Of a stretch of DNA of 64,000 bases, positions 40,050 through 51,885 are shown piece after piece. Made by a program: the position numbers and the translations under genes. Each line of letters starts with the position of its first letter. Position 1 is the stretch's first letter. The stretch lies in NCBI GenBank assembly GCA_031841125.1, contig CM063106.1, positions 7,812,001 through 7,876,000 on the forward strand. Direction: 5' to 3'. The notes beneath the pieces were generated by a model. The model worked only from the letters and a program-made list of their open reading frames with translations, had not been told where the DNA came from and searched no databases. The DNA comes from Acanthococcus lagerstroemiae. Taxonomy: Eukaryota > Arthropoda > Insecta > Hemiptera > Eriococcidae.

Positions 40050-41883
40050 ATCTGTCTATCTAGTTACTGGTCTACCTATCGTTCTTTTCCTTTGCAGCGT
40101 ATCCAGTTGAGTAATTTTACTCCCCATCTGTTGCTATCCGCTGTCGCCAGATGCCCTACATATTTCCACTTTAATTGTTCGACATTATATACTATGTCCC
40201 CGCCACCCACCATTTTGTATAGCTTTGCATTTGAGATTTTGTCTACCCATCGCAGTCCTAGAAGTTTCCTCAACATAGATCTGAACGTAATTTGTAGCTT
40301 CACGATTTGTCTCCTGTAAGGAACCAGGTTTGTACTCCATACTTGAGGGCTGGTACCGTTGAGCTATTTAGTGTTTCCATTTTGAGGGCGGTTTTGAAAT
40401 TCCGGCAAAAAATACATTTTAATGCCCAGAAGTTGTTCCACCCCTTTTTAATACGCCTCATAATTTCTTTATCGCTTTCTTCGAAAATAATAATCTGTCC
40501 CACAGATCTTCGATTTCCGTTACCTCCTCTATCTCTTGCCCATCGATTATCAGATTTTTAATTTCCCTCTTCCGATTATTTTTGATTTGCTACCATTCAG
40601 TTTGAGGCCAGCTTTTTTGCATTCCCTCAATAGCTTTTCTGCCATTTTCTTCAACTCCTTACTATTTTTTGCAAATAAGAAAATATCGTTTGCGTACCTT
40701 AAATTACTTAGAAATTCTCCATTTATTTCTAGTCCCCTTCTTTTCCACTTTAGATTGCGAAATACTTCTTCCAAAATGAAGTTTAAGAGGTTTGGGGACA
40801 AGATATCCCCTTGTTGAACCCTGCTTCCAATTTTGAATTCCCTCCCTTTGCTTTTAAGGCTGGCTCTTGCACTCGAATTTGCATAGCAATTCTGTATATG
40901 ACTTTAATAAACCCACTTTCAATTCCCTTATTTTCCAGTCCTTTCAACATATATTCGTATATGTATTTATGATCCACTGAATCAAATGCCGTCTGAAAGC
41001 CTATGAAAAATATTTCGCTTTCCACATCATATTCGTGTGTTTTTTCAATAATTTGGTTCACAACGAAAATATTCTGTACAGTTAAGAAGCCTTTTCTGAA
41101 TCCCGCCTGTTCGTTCCCCTGATGATTTGAATCCAAATGGTTATACATACGTCTTTTTAAGACTGCCATACATGCTTTAAAAATGTTCGATGTTAAGCAT
41201 ATTGGCTTGTAATTTTCAATGAGTTCCTTCCCTCCTTGTTTGTGTAATAATATTATTTTGGCCAAGTTCCACTGTTTTGGACATGTTTTCATAATTCCGA
41301 TTTTGTTAAATAATTTAGCCTGGTGTGGCACTCTCTGATCGCCAAACCTTTTCAGCTTTTCGTTCGTAATTCCATCCGGTCCTGGGGCTATGTCATTTCT
41401 CAGTCTACATATTTAGTACGTATTCCACTTCTCTCTCCATTATTTCCGGGATTTCTTCCTCTTTTCACCCCCCAGTTTTTGCTATTTTCATGAGCTCGTT
41501 TTGCTCGCGGTAAAAGTACTCGTAAAAAATTGTTGCTGCCTCTACAATTTCTTCTTGATTTTGAGTCACTTTTCCTGTCTGAATCTTTTAGCTTCAGCAT
41601 AACGTCTCTCCTGCCACCGAGTTCGAGCCTAACTTTTTTGGTGGACCAACTTTCTTCCAAAATATCTTGAATTTTTTCCTAATCATATTTCTTAATATGT
41701 TTCTAACATTTTTCGACACCAATTTTTGTATTTTAGTTCGCTCAGGTTTGTCCAATGGTGTTTTATTTCTATTTTTCCAAAGGTTATTCTTCCTGATTCA
41801 AGAGTCTATTTTGAAAGCTTATCCCTGGTTTTCTCTTTAGCCCTCGTCATTCCAAACTCTTCAACCGTGTATTTTAAAGCTTG
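40050..41883 (-). mobile_element. RTE-type LINE relic, copy 1 (P1 loop)
   Basis: On the minus strand the order is N-terminal linker, RT (41331-40783: LAKIILLHKQGGKELIENYK, EQAGFRKGFLTVQNIFVV, FFIGFQTAFDSVDHKY), then NLRYANDIFLFAKNSKELKK (40740-40690) and the C-terminal domain (PALKYGVQTWFLTG, KWKYVGHLATADSNRWGVKL). The motif A aspartate is glycine (FIGF) and the YADD box reads YAND. Frameshifts split the readings. No endonuclease is present. Its right end is cut by the 260-bp block at 41884. Confidence 0.82.
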
Positions 41884-42110
41884 ATCCATGTGCTTTGTAA
41901 TACAGTACAACAGAAAGATGTGCGCACTGAGACGAAATTAGGGGGCCCACAGTGCACCAAAGAACTTTCAGATGTAAATACCCATCTTGTGGATGCCCCG
42001 TGTAATGAAAGCGAGGCCTCATTCGGAAAATAAATGTTTGTGTATGAAACCATAATGCATTGCAAAGGAATAGCTCATTTCAGCAGTTTTAAACATGTAA
42101 CTGAAAAACG
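41884..42110 (-). repeat. ~260-bp block, copy 2 of 7
   Basis: Same block as 39425-39695 on the opposite strand; the sequence is closest to the versions at 60605-60890 and 61495-61735 (GTGCGCACTGAGACGAAATT, GATGTAAATACCCATCTTG). Confidence 0.7.
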
Positions 42111-42540
42111 GAAGGTGCTCCCCACCCTAACACCGAAAATCTAATTCTCGATTTTTCAGCTTCTCAAAGTTATTCTTGGTGAACGACTTATTTTTTCAAT
42201 TCAAATAATACGTTAACCCTCTTCTAATAATTTACGTTTGTTTTAATAATAGTTAGATTGTAGCAGCAAGGCAATAACACTCTCAGTAAATAAAAATAAT
42301 AATATAATATTGTGGACCCGATGGACTGTCTCCGCCCCCAACTCCGGAAATTGAATTCTCTATTTTGTCGGCTTAAGAAATAATTTTCCGTGAGCCCATG
42401 CTTATTTCATTGTTCGAAGTATTTTGTGGACCCAAGGACGAGTGATCCGCCGCCCACAACTTCGAAGATCTAATTCTTGATTTTTCGATTGTCAGAAATA
42501 TTTTTGGTGACCATTATTGTATTTCAATTGGAATCTTTTG
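42111..42540 (+). repeat. Array of ~110-bp repeats, short segment
   Basis: About four units in plus orientation, including a CTCAGTAAATAAAAATAATA spacer found in every array. They join the block at 41884-42110 to the block at 42541. Confidence 0.7.
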
Positions 42541-42870
42541 GCGGCGACGCACCGGGCATTTTCCCGAATTGCCTTATGGCCCATCCGCCCCTGGAAGAGG
42601 CTCAAGGTGACAGGTCCACTTTCATTGAGTAGAGTCTGTAAAAAAACACATATGTATGTGCTCTGTAATACAGTACAACATACACTATGACGAAATTAAG
42701 AGGCCCACAGTGTACCAAAGAGCCTTCAGATGAAAGTAGCATCTTGTGGATGCCCCGTGTCAATGAAAGCGAGGCCTCATTCAGGAAATAAATATTTTTG
42801 TATGAAACCATACTACTGCATTGGAAAGAAGTAGTTGACTTCAGCAGTTTTAAACGTGTAACTGAAAGAC
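42541..42870 (-). repeat. MITE end fragment plus ~260-bp block, copy 3 of 7
   Basis: Inverse of 39410-39755, including the CAGGGGCGGATGGGCC end. It forms the inner end of the right arm of palindrome P1. One internal stretch of about 12 bp is missing near 42680 relative to 39610. Confidence 0.75.
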
Positions 42871-45800
42871 GGAAGCTATCTTGGACTTGAGTGATGAAGC
42901 CAGTCCTGAACTCTGGAAATCTAATTCTGGATTTTTCAAATTTCTGAAATATTTTACGTAAACCCCCCTTTTTTCAACTGATACATTTTGTACACTGGAA
43001 AAGTGAACTCGCGCCCCCAACACCAAAAGAGTATATTTTCGAGTTTTCGTTGGTGAACTTTTTTTTTCGTTTGAAATAATTTCTGGTTCTGAGGGGTCGA
43101 CCGCACCCCAATTCCAGTAATTAAATTCTCGATTGTAGGTGTTAAAAAACAATTTTCCATAAACCCCTTATTTTTAATCCAGATCTTTTGTGGATCAAGG
43201 AATAACTCTCCCACCCACGACGAAAATCAAAAAAACTCGATTTTTCAGCTTCTCAAAGTTATTCTTGGTGAACGACTTATTTTTTCAATTCAAATAATAC
43301 GTTAACCCTCTTCTAATAATTTACGTTTGTTTTAATAATAGTTAGATTGTAGAAGCAAGGCAATAACATTCAGTAAATAAAAATAATAATATAATATTGT
43401 GGACCCGATGGACTGTCTCCGCCCCCAACTCCGGAAATTGAATTCTCTATTTTGTCGGCTTAAGAAATAATTTTCCGTGAGCCCATGCTTATTTCATTGA
43501 TCGAAGTATTTTGTGGACCCGAGGACGAGTGATCCGCCGCCCACAACTTCGAAGATCTAATTCTTGATTTTTCGATTGTCAGAAATATTTTTGGTGACCA
43601 TTATTGTATTTCAATTGGAATCTTTTATGGGGCCGAGGGGTCGACCGTGCCTCCAACTTTGGAAGTCCAATTCTCGAATATTCAGGCTTTATAAATAATT
43701 TTCCGCGAACCTCTTATTTTGTTGATCGAAGCTTTCTGTGGATCAGACGGGTGCCCCCTCCCCATTCCCAAGTTCCGACCACAAAAATATTATTTTCGAT
43801 ATTTTAGCCTTTAAAAGTACGTATAGTTGCTATAATTTATTTTTCGGTCGAAATCTAATGTGGATTTGAGAGGTAAAACGCATCCCGAATTCCTGGAAAT
43901 CTACCTCTCGATGCTTCAAACTCTACAATTGTTTTTAACTTCTTTTTGCGATTGATACATTCTGTAGACTCAAAAAGTAGACCCCCGTCCAAACCCTGAA
44001 AGTGTAATTATTGATTTTTCGGCCTTTAAAAAATTACTTTCGAAGAACTGTTTATGTTTTCTACTGAAATCATTTGTAGGGCCAAAGGACAGACTCTGCT
44101 CCCAAAACTCCGGAAGTCTAATTCTCGATTCTTCAATCTTCAACAATAGTTTTTTTTGAACCCCTTACTTTGTTAATCGATTTATTGTATGGATCAGAGG
44201 GAAGGATTCCTCGCCTCCCAACTCCGGTCATGAAATTCTTGATTGTTAGGGGTAGAAAGATGATTTTCCATAACCCTTCTATTGTTTGATTGAAATCATA
44301 TGTGGACCCAAGGGATAGACCCCCCCTCGCCTCCTAAAATATAAATCTCGATTTTCCGGGCTTTCAAATTTATTCTTGATGAAATTTTTATTTTTTCGAT
44401 TCAAATCTATTGTGGTCCCGATGGGTTGACCCCACCTCCAACTCTGGAAATCAAATTCTCGATTTTTCTGACGTGAAAAATAATTTTTGATAAACCCCCT
44501 TATTTTTCTGATCGAAGTCTTTGGTGGAGCCGCGGGGTGGAACCCCACCCGAACTCCGAAAATCTAATTCTCGATTTTTTGGCCTTTAGAAATATTTTTA
44601 GTGACCTTTTCCACTTTTCAGTTGTTATCATTTGCGGGGTCAAATGGTTCAGTCTCGATGGGTTGACCCGGCCCCGACCCTGGAAACCTAATACTCGATT
44701 TTTCTGAAGTGAAAGATAATTTTCGGCGATCCCCTTATTTTTCTGAATGAAAAGTCTTTGTTGGACCCGAGGAGTGGAATCCCACCCCAATTCCGAAAAT
44801 CTAATTTTCGATTTTTTGCCCTTTAAAAATATTTTTCGCCTCTGGAAGTCTACTTCTCGATTTTTAAGTCTTGAACAATAATGTTCCGTGAACCTCTGTT
44901 TCGTTGGTCGAAGTATTTTGTGGATCTGATAGGTAAACCTACACCCGCAACTCAGAAAGTCTAATTTTCAATTTTGAATTATTAAATACTTATTTTTGTT
45001 TTTTTGATAAAATCTATTGCGGACTTGAGGGGTGGAGCCCATCCTGAACTCCGGAAATATAATTCTCGATTTTTCAACGTCTGAATTATCTTTCACAAAC
45101 CTCCTCTCATTTCGATTGCCACATTTTTTAGACTCGAAAGGTGGATTCTTGCCCTCAACAATTCTTGATTTTTCGGCCTTTAAAATTATTTTTGATGAAC
45201 TCTTCATTTCTCCGAGGGGTTGACCACACTCCCAACTTCGGACATTTGTCTCGATTTTTCAGGCTTGAACGACGATTGTCTGTGAACCTCTTATTTTGTT
45301 AATCGAAGTGTGTTGTCGATCTGAGGGGTGGACCCTCACCCTAACCCCAGAAATCTAATTCTCGATTTTAAGCCTCTCAAATTTATTCCTGGTGATTGTT
45401 TATTGTTTCATTTGAAATCTTATGTGAGACCGAAGAGTTGACCCCACCCCAGACTTGGAAATTAAAATCTCGATTCTTCAGGCTTAAAAATCATTTTTTG
45501 ATAAACTTATATTTATGTTGGATCGAAGTCTTTTATGGATCCAAGGGGTGGAACCCCACTTACACACCGAAAATCTACAGGCTTGAAAAATTGTTTTCCG
45601 TAAAACCATAGTTGTTGTATTAAGCCTCCTGTGGACTCGAAGGGTGGTGCCCCCACCCACAAGTCCGAACATTCTAATTCACGAATTTTCGGCCTATAAA
45701 AATATTTTTGGTAACCTTTTTATTTTTTCAATTCGTAGATCTTTGGGGGCTGAGGAGTGCACCCCGCTCCCAATTCTGTGAGTCTAATTCATGATTTTCC

Positions 45801-46785
45801 GTCTTGAACAGTACTTTTCCGGGAACCCCTTATTTTGTCGATCTAACTACTTTGTGCATCTAAGGGGTGGACCCCACTCCCAACTCCGAAAATCAAATTC
45901 TCGATTTTTCAGACTTAAGAAATAATTCTCCTTGAAACTCTTTTGTTCTGATCGGAAGTGTTTTGTGGACCCCAGGAGTAGAATTCTCAATTTTTCGGTC
46001 TTTAAAAATATTTTTGGAGACCTTTTTATTTTTTCAATTGGGATCCTTCGTGCAGCCGTTTATCTACTTTAAACATTATTCTTCGATAAATGTGACCGTC
46101 CAAATTAAAAGGGCACGTCGGTCCAAAACATTAATTTTACAGGAGACACTTAAAGATTCAAACGGAAATCTCGAGAACGCGATAGCCTATAGACGTCCAC
46201 TCTTGCGCTCTATCACTTTTGCTTTTTCGAGTTCAGAGACTCACAGTGTTAAACAGTACTCTTTGACCTACCAAAATCGAACATAATCTCAAAGTCGATT
46301 TTTTTGAACCGAAGTGCCCTTTCAGTATGGACAGTCACAAATTGTTTTTTTCCATCTAATTGTTTTTGTGATCCGATGGTGGACCACCGCCTCAGGCGTT
46401 GAAAATTTAATTCTCGATTCTTCAGAATTTAATGCTTATTCTTCGATTAGTTTTTATTCTCACGATCTGAATCTTTTGTGGACTCGAGAGGTGACCACCT
46501 TTCAACCAGTTGTTCGAATTTTAAAACTTATGTTTCATAAACTTGATTATTTGTTTCGATCGGTAGTTTTGTGAAGCCTAGAGATAAATTGTCGCCCCAG
46601 CTTTGAAAATTTAACTATCGATTTTTCGGATCTGGTTGAACTTTTTATTTTTCCTATTTCATCTTTCATGAGTTGGAGGGGTGTCCCTCACCTCCAACTT
46701 CGAAAATCTGTTTCTCAATTTTCGAGACTTTATTGGCGACGCTCTGTGAATTGAAGTCTCATGTGGATAAGTAATTGAGCATCCC
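42871..46785 (+). repeat. Long array of ~110-bp degenerate repeats
   Basis: Over thirty units, seen by recurrence of CTCGATTTTTC or a variant (for example near 43916, 44127, 44349, 44459, 44572, 44695, 44809, 44857) at spacings mostly between 95 and 120 bp. Units alternate a GC-rich core around GGGGTGGACCCC with an AT-rich half. Neighbouring units are strongly diverged, while the same unit in another array (for example 46330-46570 against 57650-57940) is much closer, so the arrays were copied as blocks. No stable reading frame. Confidence 0.75.
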
Positions 46786-48700
46786 GGCGCAGTGAGTCCA
46801 GTATGAAAATCACAGGAAGGGTAAAGGGAGAAGAAGACGGACTATCCCAGTCAGAAAGGAAGAGGACGCACGCTAGAAACTAAAATCAGTGCAAGAGGAA
46901 ATGAAAGTCGAGGAAAATTTTTACGACAGTATGGATCAAGCTTTAGAAAACACGGTTGAAGAGTTTGGAGTGACGAGGGTTAAAGAGAAAACCAGGGATA
47001 AGCTTTCAAAATAGACTCTCGAATCGGGAAGAATAACCTTTGGAAAAATAGAAATAAAACACCATTGGACAAACCTGAGCGAACTAAAATACAAAAATTG
47101 GTGTCGAAAAATGTTAGAGAACATTTTAAGAAATATGATTAGGAACAAATTCCAGATATTTTGGAAGAAAGTTGGTCCACTAAAAAAGTTAGGCTCGAAC
47201 TCGATGGCGGGAGAGACGTTATGCTGAAGCTAAAAGATCAGACAGGAAAAGTGACTCAGAATCAAGAACAAATTCTAGAGGCAGCAACATGTTTTTACGA
47301 AACAGCAAAAACTGGAGGGTGAAAGGAGGAAGAAATCCCGGAAATAATGGAGAGAGAAGTGGAATACGTACTAAATATGTAGACTGAAAAATGACATAGC
47401 CCCAGGACCGGATGGAATTACGAACGAAAAGCTGAAAAGGTTTGGCGATCAGAGAGTGCCACACCAGGCTAAATTATTTAACAAAATCGGAATTATGAAA
47501 ACATGTCCAAAACAGTGGTACTTGGCCAAAATAATATTACTACACAAACAAGGAGGGAGGAACTCATGGAAAATTACAGGCCAATATGCTTAACATCGAA
47601 CATCTTTAAAGCATGTATGGCAGTCTTAAAAAGACGTATGTATAACCATCTGGATTCAAATCATCAGGGGAGTGAACTGGTGAGATTCAGAAAAGGCTTC
47701 TCAACTGTAAAGAATATTTTCGTTGTGAGCCAAATTATTGAAAAAGCACACGAATATGATGTAGAAATTGAAATATTTTGCATAGGCTTTCATGAGGCAG
47801 TTGATTTAGTGGATCATAAGTATATGTTAAAAGCACTGGAAAATAAGGGAATTGAAAGTGGGTTTATTAAAGTCATATACAGAATTACTATGCAAATTCG
47901 AGTGCAAGAGCTAGCCTTAAAAGCAAAGGGTGTGAATTCAAAATTGGGAGCGGAGTTCAACAAGGGGATACCTTGTCGCCAAACCTCTTCAACTGCATTA
48001 TGGAAGATGTATTTCGCAATCTGAAGTGGAAAAGAAGGGGACTAAAAATAAATGGAGAATTTCTAAGTAATTTAAGGTACGCAAACTATATTATCTTATT
48101 TACAGAAAATAGTAAGGAGTTGAAGAAAATGGCAGAAAAGCTATTGAGGGAATGCAAAAAAGCTGGCCTCAAACTGAATGGTAGCAAATCAAAAATAATC
48201 GGAAGAGTGGAAAGAAAAAATCTAATAATCGATGGGCAAGAAAGAGATAGAAGAGGTAACAGAATCGAATATCTGTGGGGCAGATTATTAGTTTCGAAGA
48301 AAGAGATAAAGGAATTATGAGGCGTATTAAAAAGGGGTGGAACAACCTCTGGGCATTAAAGTGTATTTTTTGCCGGAATTGCAACAAACACTAAATAGCT
48401 CAACGGTACCAGCCCTCAAGTATGGAGTACAAACCTGGTCCCTTACAGGAGACAAATCGTGAAGCTACAAATTACGTTCAGATCTATGTTGAGGAAACTT
48501 CTAGGACTGCGATGGGTAGACAAAATCTCAAATGGAAAACTGTACGAAATGGCTGGAGGCGAGGATATAGGATATAATGTCGAACAATTTAAGTGGAAAT
48601 ATGTGGGGCATCTGGCGAGGGCAGATAGCAACAAATAGGGAGTAAAAGTACTCAACTATGGATACGCTGCAAAGAAAAAGAACGATAGGTAGGCCAGTAA
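46786..48700 (+). mobile_element. RTE-type LINE relic, copy 2 (P2 left arm)
   Basis: Plus-strand order: acidic N-terminal part (EENFYDSMDQALENTVEEFG, 46912-47010), linker, APGPDGITNEKLKRF (47400-47450), RT reading 47503-48024 with NYRPICLTSNIFKACMAVLK and CIGFHEAVDLVDHKYM, then LSNLRYANYIILFTENSKEL (48060-48120) and the C-terminal GHLARADSNK region (48600-48640). Both RT catalytic sites are altered (FCIGF and YANY). It shares these changes with copy 3 and motif A change with copy 1. Several frameshifts. Confidence 0.82.
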
Positions 48701-48704
48701 CTTG

Positions 48705-48965
48705 AAAACCTGCTGAAATCAACTACTCCTTTGCAATGCATTATGGTTTCAAACACAAATATTTATTTTCTGAATGAGGCCTCGCTTTCATTACACGGGG
48801 CATCCAGAAGATGCTACTTACATCTGAAGGTTCTTTGGTACACTGTGGGCCTCCTAATTTCGTCACAGTGCATACATCTTTATGTTTGTACTGTATTACA
48901 AAGCACATACATGTATTTTTTACAGTCTACTCAATGAAAGTGGACCTATCACCTTGAGACTCTTC
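48705..48965 (+). repeat. ~260-bp block, copy 4 of 7
   Basis: Follows the LINE 3' end directly, as at 50665 on the other arm. Inverse of 50400-50665 with very few differences. Confidence 0.75.
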
Positions 48966-49277
48966 CAGGGGCGGATAAGTCATAGGGCGATTCGGGCAAA
49001 TGCCCGGTGCGCCGCCGCCTGCATTTATAAAATACTTACAAAAATGAAATAAGCGTATGTTGCGACGACAGTCGAAAAACGTGCGGCGGCGCTGATCAAT
49101 TTAGAGAGAAGTAATGAGATTGAAAAATTTTAATGGGCAGACACATTTTGCGCCGTTTGCCGACCAAACGTGTGTGTGTACTGTGTGAGTACCTCCGCCC
49201 ATTTTTGGGCATACGCCTCCACGTAGCTTTTCCATTTTTTTTTATCCTTCGCTTATCTTTGCCACCCAGGGCCCCAG
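48966..49277. mobile_element. MITE-like segment, copy 2
   Basis: Same element as 39696-40034, with CAGGGGCGGATAAGTCATAG at the left and CCCAGGGCCCCAG at the right. It spans the edge of the P2 left arm and its loop. Confidence 0.55.
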
Positions 49278-49284
49278 TTCTCTG

Positions 49285-49960
49285 ACGAGAACGTGGAACT
49301 GAAAGACGGAAGCTATTGTGGACTTGAGGGGTGAAGCCCGCCCTGAACTCTGGAAATCTAATTCTCGATTCTTCAAATTTCTGAATTCTTTTACGTAAAC
49401 CTCCCCTTTTTTCAACTGCTACATTTTGTACACTGGAAATGTGGACTCGCGCCCCCAACACCAAAAGAGTATACTTTCGAGTTTTTGTTGGTGAATTTTC
49501 CATAAGCCCCTTATTTTTAATCGAGATCTTTTGTGGATCAAGGAATAACTCTCCCACCTACGACGAAAATCTAAAACTCGATTTTCCGGCTTCTCAATGT
49601 TATTCTTGGTGAACGTCTTACTTTTTCAATTCAAATAATACGTTAACCCACTTCTAATAATTTACGTTTGTTTTAATAATAGTTAGATTATAGCAGCAAA
49701 AGGCAATAACACTCTCAGTAAATAAAAATAATAATATAATATTGTGAACCCGATGGATTGTCTCCGCCCCAATTCCGCAAATGTAATTCTCGATCTTTCA
49801 GCCTCTCAAGATTATTCATGGTTAACTTTTTTCGATTCAGATCTATTGTGGATCCGTTGGGTTGACCCCGACCCCAACTTCGGAAATTGAATTCTCCATT
49901 TGGTCGGCTTAAGAAATAATTTTCCGTGAGCCCCTGGTTATTTTTTTTGTTCGAAGCTTG
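49285..49960 (+). repeat. Array of ~110-bp repeats in the P2 loop
   Basis: About six units, closest to the inverse of 38380-39424 (both keep an extra unit with GATCTTTCAGCCTCTCAAGA that the other arrays lack). Confidence 0.72.
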
Positions 49961-50285
49961 CATCGCAGGTGTTCATGAATAAACAAGATAACACACTAGA
50001 ATAAGTGTGGCAACCGCGCTGGGCCTCGGCTTACCGTAACATATCTCGAATGGGTCTCACTTTGTCTCACAGTGTACTGGGGCTCGGAGAAGCGGTATAT
50101 GTCTAACATATCTATATATCTTTACAGGTGATTTCTCCTACCCCTCTAAGGTTCCCAACATTTGTATGGTTTAGTGTTTCTTAAAATTTCAACTCCTGCC
50201 TCTTCAAGTATTAAATTAAAGGTGGGTCTCGGGTTGTCTGTTATATATACCGGGCCTCGGATTGGTAGTACGACAAATATATATA
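49961..50285. other. P2 loop remainder with GGGYCTCGG motifs
   Basis: No gene. GGGCCTCGG, GGGTCTC and GGGGCTCGG variants recur near 50021, 50050, 50076, 50224 and 50255, like the GAGACCC cluster at 35640-35890. A short TA run is near 50278. Confidence 0.4.
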
Positions 50286-50665
50286 TATGTTTTTCGACTG
50301 TCGTCGCAACATGCGCTTATTTCATTTTTGTAAGTATTTTATAAATGCAGACGGCGGCGCACCGGGCATTTGCCCGAATCGCCCTATGACTTATCCACCC
50401 CTGGAAGAGGCTCAAGGTGATAGGTCCACTTTCATTGAGTAGACTGTAAAAAATACATGTATGTGCTTTGTAATACAGTACAAACATAAAGATGTATGCA
50501 CTGTGATGAAATTAGGAGGCCCACAGTGTACCAAAGAACCTTCAGATGTAAGTAGCATCTTCTGGATGCCCCGTGTAATGAAAGCGAGGCCTCATTCAGA
50601 AAATAAATATTTGTGTTTGAAACCATAATGCATTGCAAAGGAGTAGTTGATTTCAGCAAGTTTTC
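50286..50665 (-). repeat. MITE fragment plus ~260-bp block, copy 5 of 7
   Basis: Inverse of 48705-49080, forming the inner end of the P2 right arm. Confidence 0.75.
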
Positions 50666-51570
50666 AAGTTACTGGCCTACCTATCGTTCTTTTTCTTTGC
50701 AGCGTATCCATAGTTGAGTACTTTTACTCCCTATTTGTTGCTATCTGCCCTCGCCAGATGCCCCACATATTTCCACTTAAATTGTTCGACATTATATCCT
50801 ATATCCTCGCCTCCAGCCATTTCGTACAGTTTTCCATTTGAGATTTTGTCTACCCATCGCAGTCCTAGAAGTTTCCTCAACTTAGATCTGAACGTAATTT
50901 GTAGCTTCACGATTTGTCTCCTGTAAGGGACCAGGGTTTGTACTCCATACTTGAGGGCTGGTACCGTTGAGCTATTTAGTGTTTCCATTTTGAGGAAGGT
51001 GTTGAAATTCCGGCAAAAAATACATTTTAATGCCCAGGGGTTGTTCCCCCCTTTTTAATACGCCTCATAATTCCTTTACCTTTTTCTTCGAAACTAATAA
51101 TCTGCCCCACAGATATTCGATTCTGTTACCTCTTCTATCTCTTTCTTACCCATCGATTATTAGATTTTTTCTTTCCACTCTTCCGATTATTTTTGATTTG
51201 CTACCATTCAGTTTGAGGCCAGCCTTTTTGCATTCCCTCAATAGCTATTCTGCCATTTTCTTCAACTCCTTACTATTTTCTGTAAATAAGATAATATAGT
51301 TTGCGTACCTTAAATTACTTAGAAATTCTCCATTTATTTTTAGTCCCCTTCTTTTCCACTTCAGATTGCGAAATACATCTTCCATAATGCAGTTGAAGAG
51401 ATTTGGCGACAAGGTATCCCCTTGTTGAACTCCGCTCCCAATTTTGAATTCCCTCCCTTTGCTTTTAAGGCTGGCTCTTGCACTCGAATTTGCATAGCAA
51501 TTCTGTATATGACTTTAATAAACCCACTTTCAATTCCCTTATTTTCCAGTGCTTTCAACATATATATGTA
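50666..51570 (-). mobile_element. RTE-type LINE relic, copy 3, 3' part
   Basis: The minus strand carries LENKGIESGFIKVIYRIAMQ, GAEFNKGIPCRQ, LSNLRYANYIILFTENSKEL and the C-terminal PALKYGVQTLVPY and KWKYVGHLARADSNK pieces. It continues at 56398 after the gypsy insertion and is the inverse of 46786-48700. Confidence 0.8.
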
Positions 51571-51841
51571 TATAAGATCCAAGGACCACTCGCGAAGGAG
51601 AAAAAGAAACAAGACTTCGAAGGAATGCGTTTATTACCAACGAATTCAAAAACGAAGTCGTTTACATAAGAAAACACGGTTAAATGCGACGGTGCAATCA
51701 TAACTGAATTACAATACAAATGTTACAAACGGTACAATCAACTAGGAAAAGCTGGATTAGATGGGAAGGGGAATGACAGAGCGGATAAATGTAGGAGCTT
51801 GCACAGACGTGAAGATGACGAGAGAAGAGAGGAATCTTACA
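51571..51841 (-). repeat. 3' LTR of the gypsy element
   Basis: On the minus strand it runs TGTAAGATTCC to GGATCTTATA, a TG..TA LTR with short imperfect inverted ends. Identical to 56123-56393 except at one position. Confidence 0.92.
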
Positions 51842-51858
51842 TCCCCCCCTCCACTCTC
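51842..51858 (-). promoter_or_regulatory. Polypurine tract
   Basis: On the minus strand GAGAGTGGAGGGGGGGA lies directly before the 3' LTR start, the expected plus-strand primer site. Confidence 0.85.
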
Positions 51859-51885
51859 ATTTAGGAGCGAAGAGGAGAACGGCAA

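Noticed and set aside
43000..46000. A giant repeat protein encoded by the ~110-bp units (minus-strand readings with KNRE.DF and GW motifs)
   Set aside because: Stops are frequent and the frame shifts between units; spacings vary from 95 to 120 bp and are not multiples of 3.
42871..46785. Regularly spaced repeats as a CRISPR array
   Set aside because: The period is about 110 bp, units are degenerate throughout with no conserved repeat/unique spacer division, and the genome is clearly eukaryotic.
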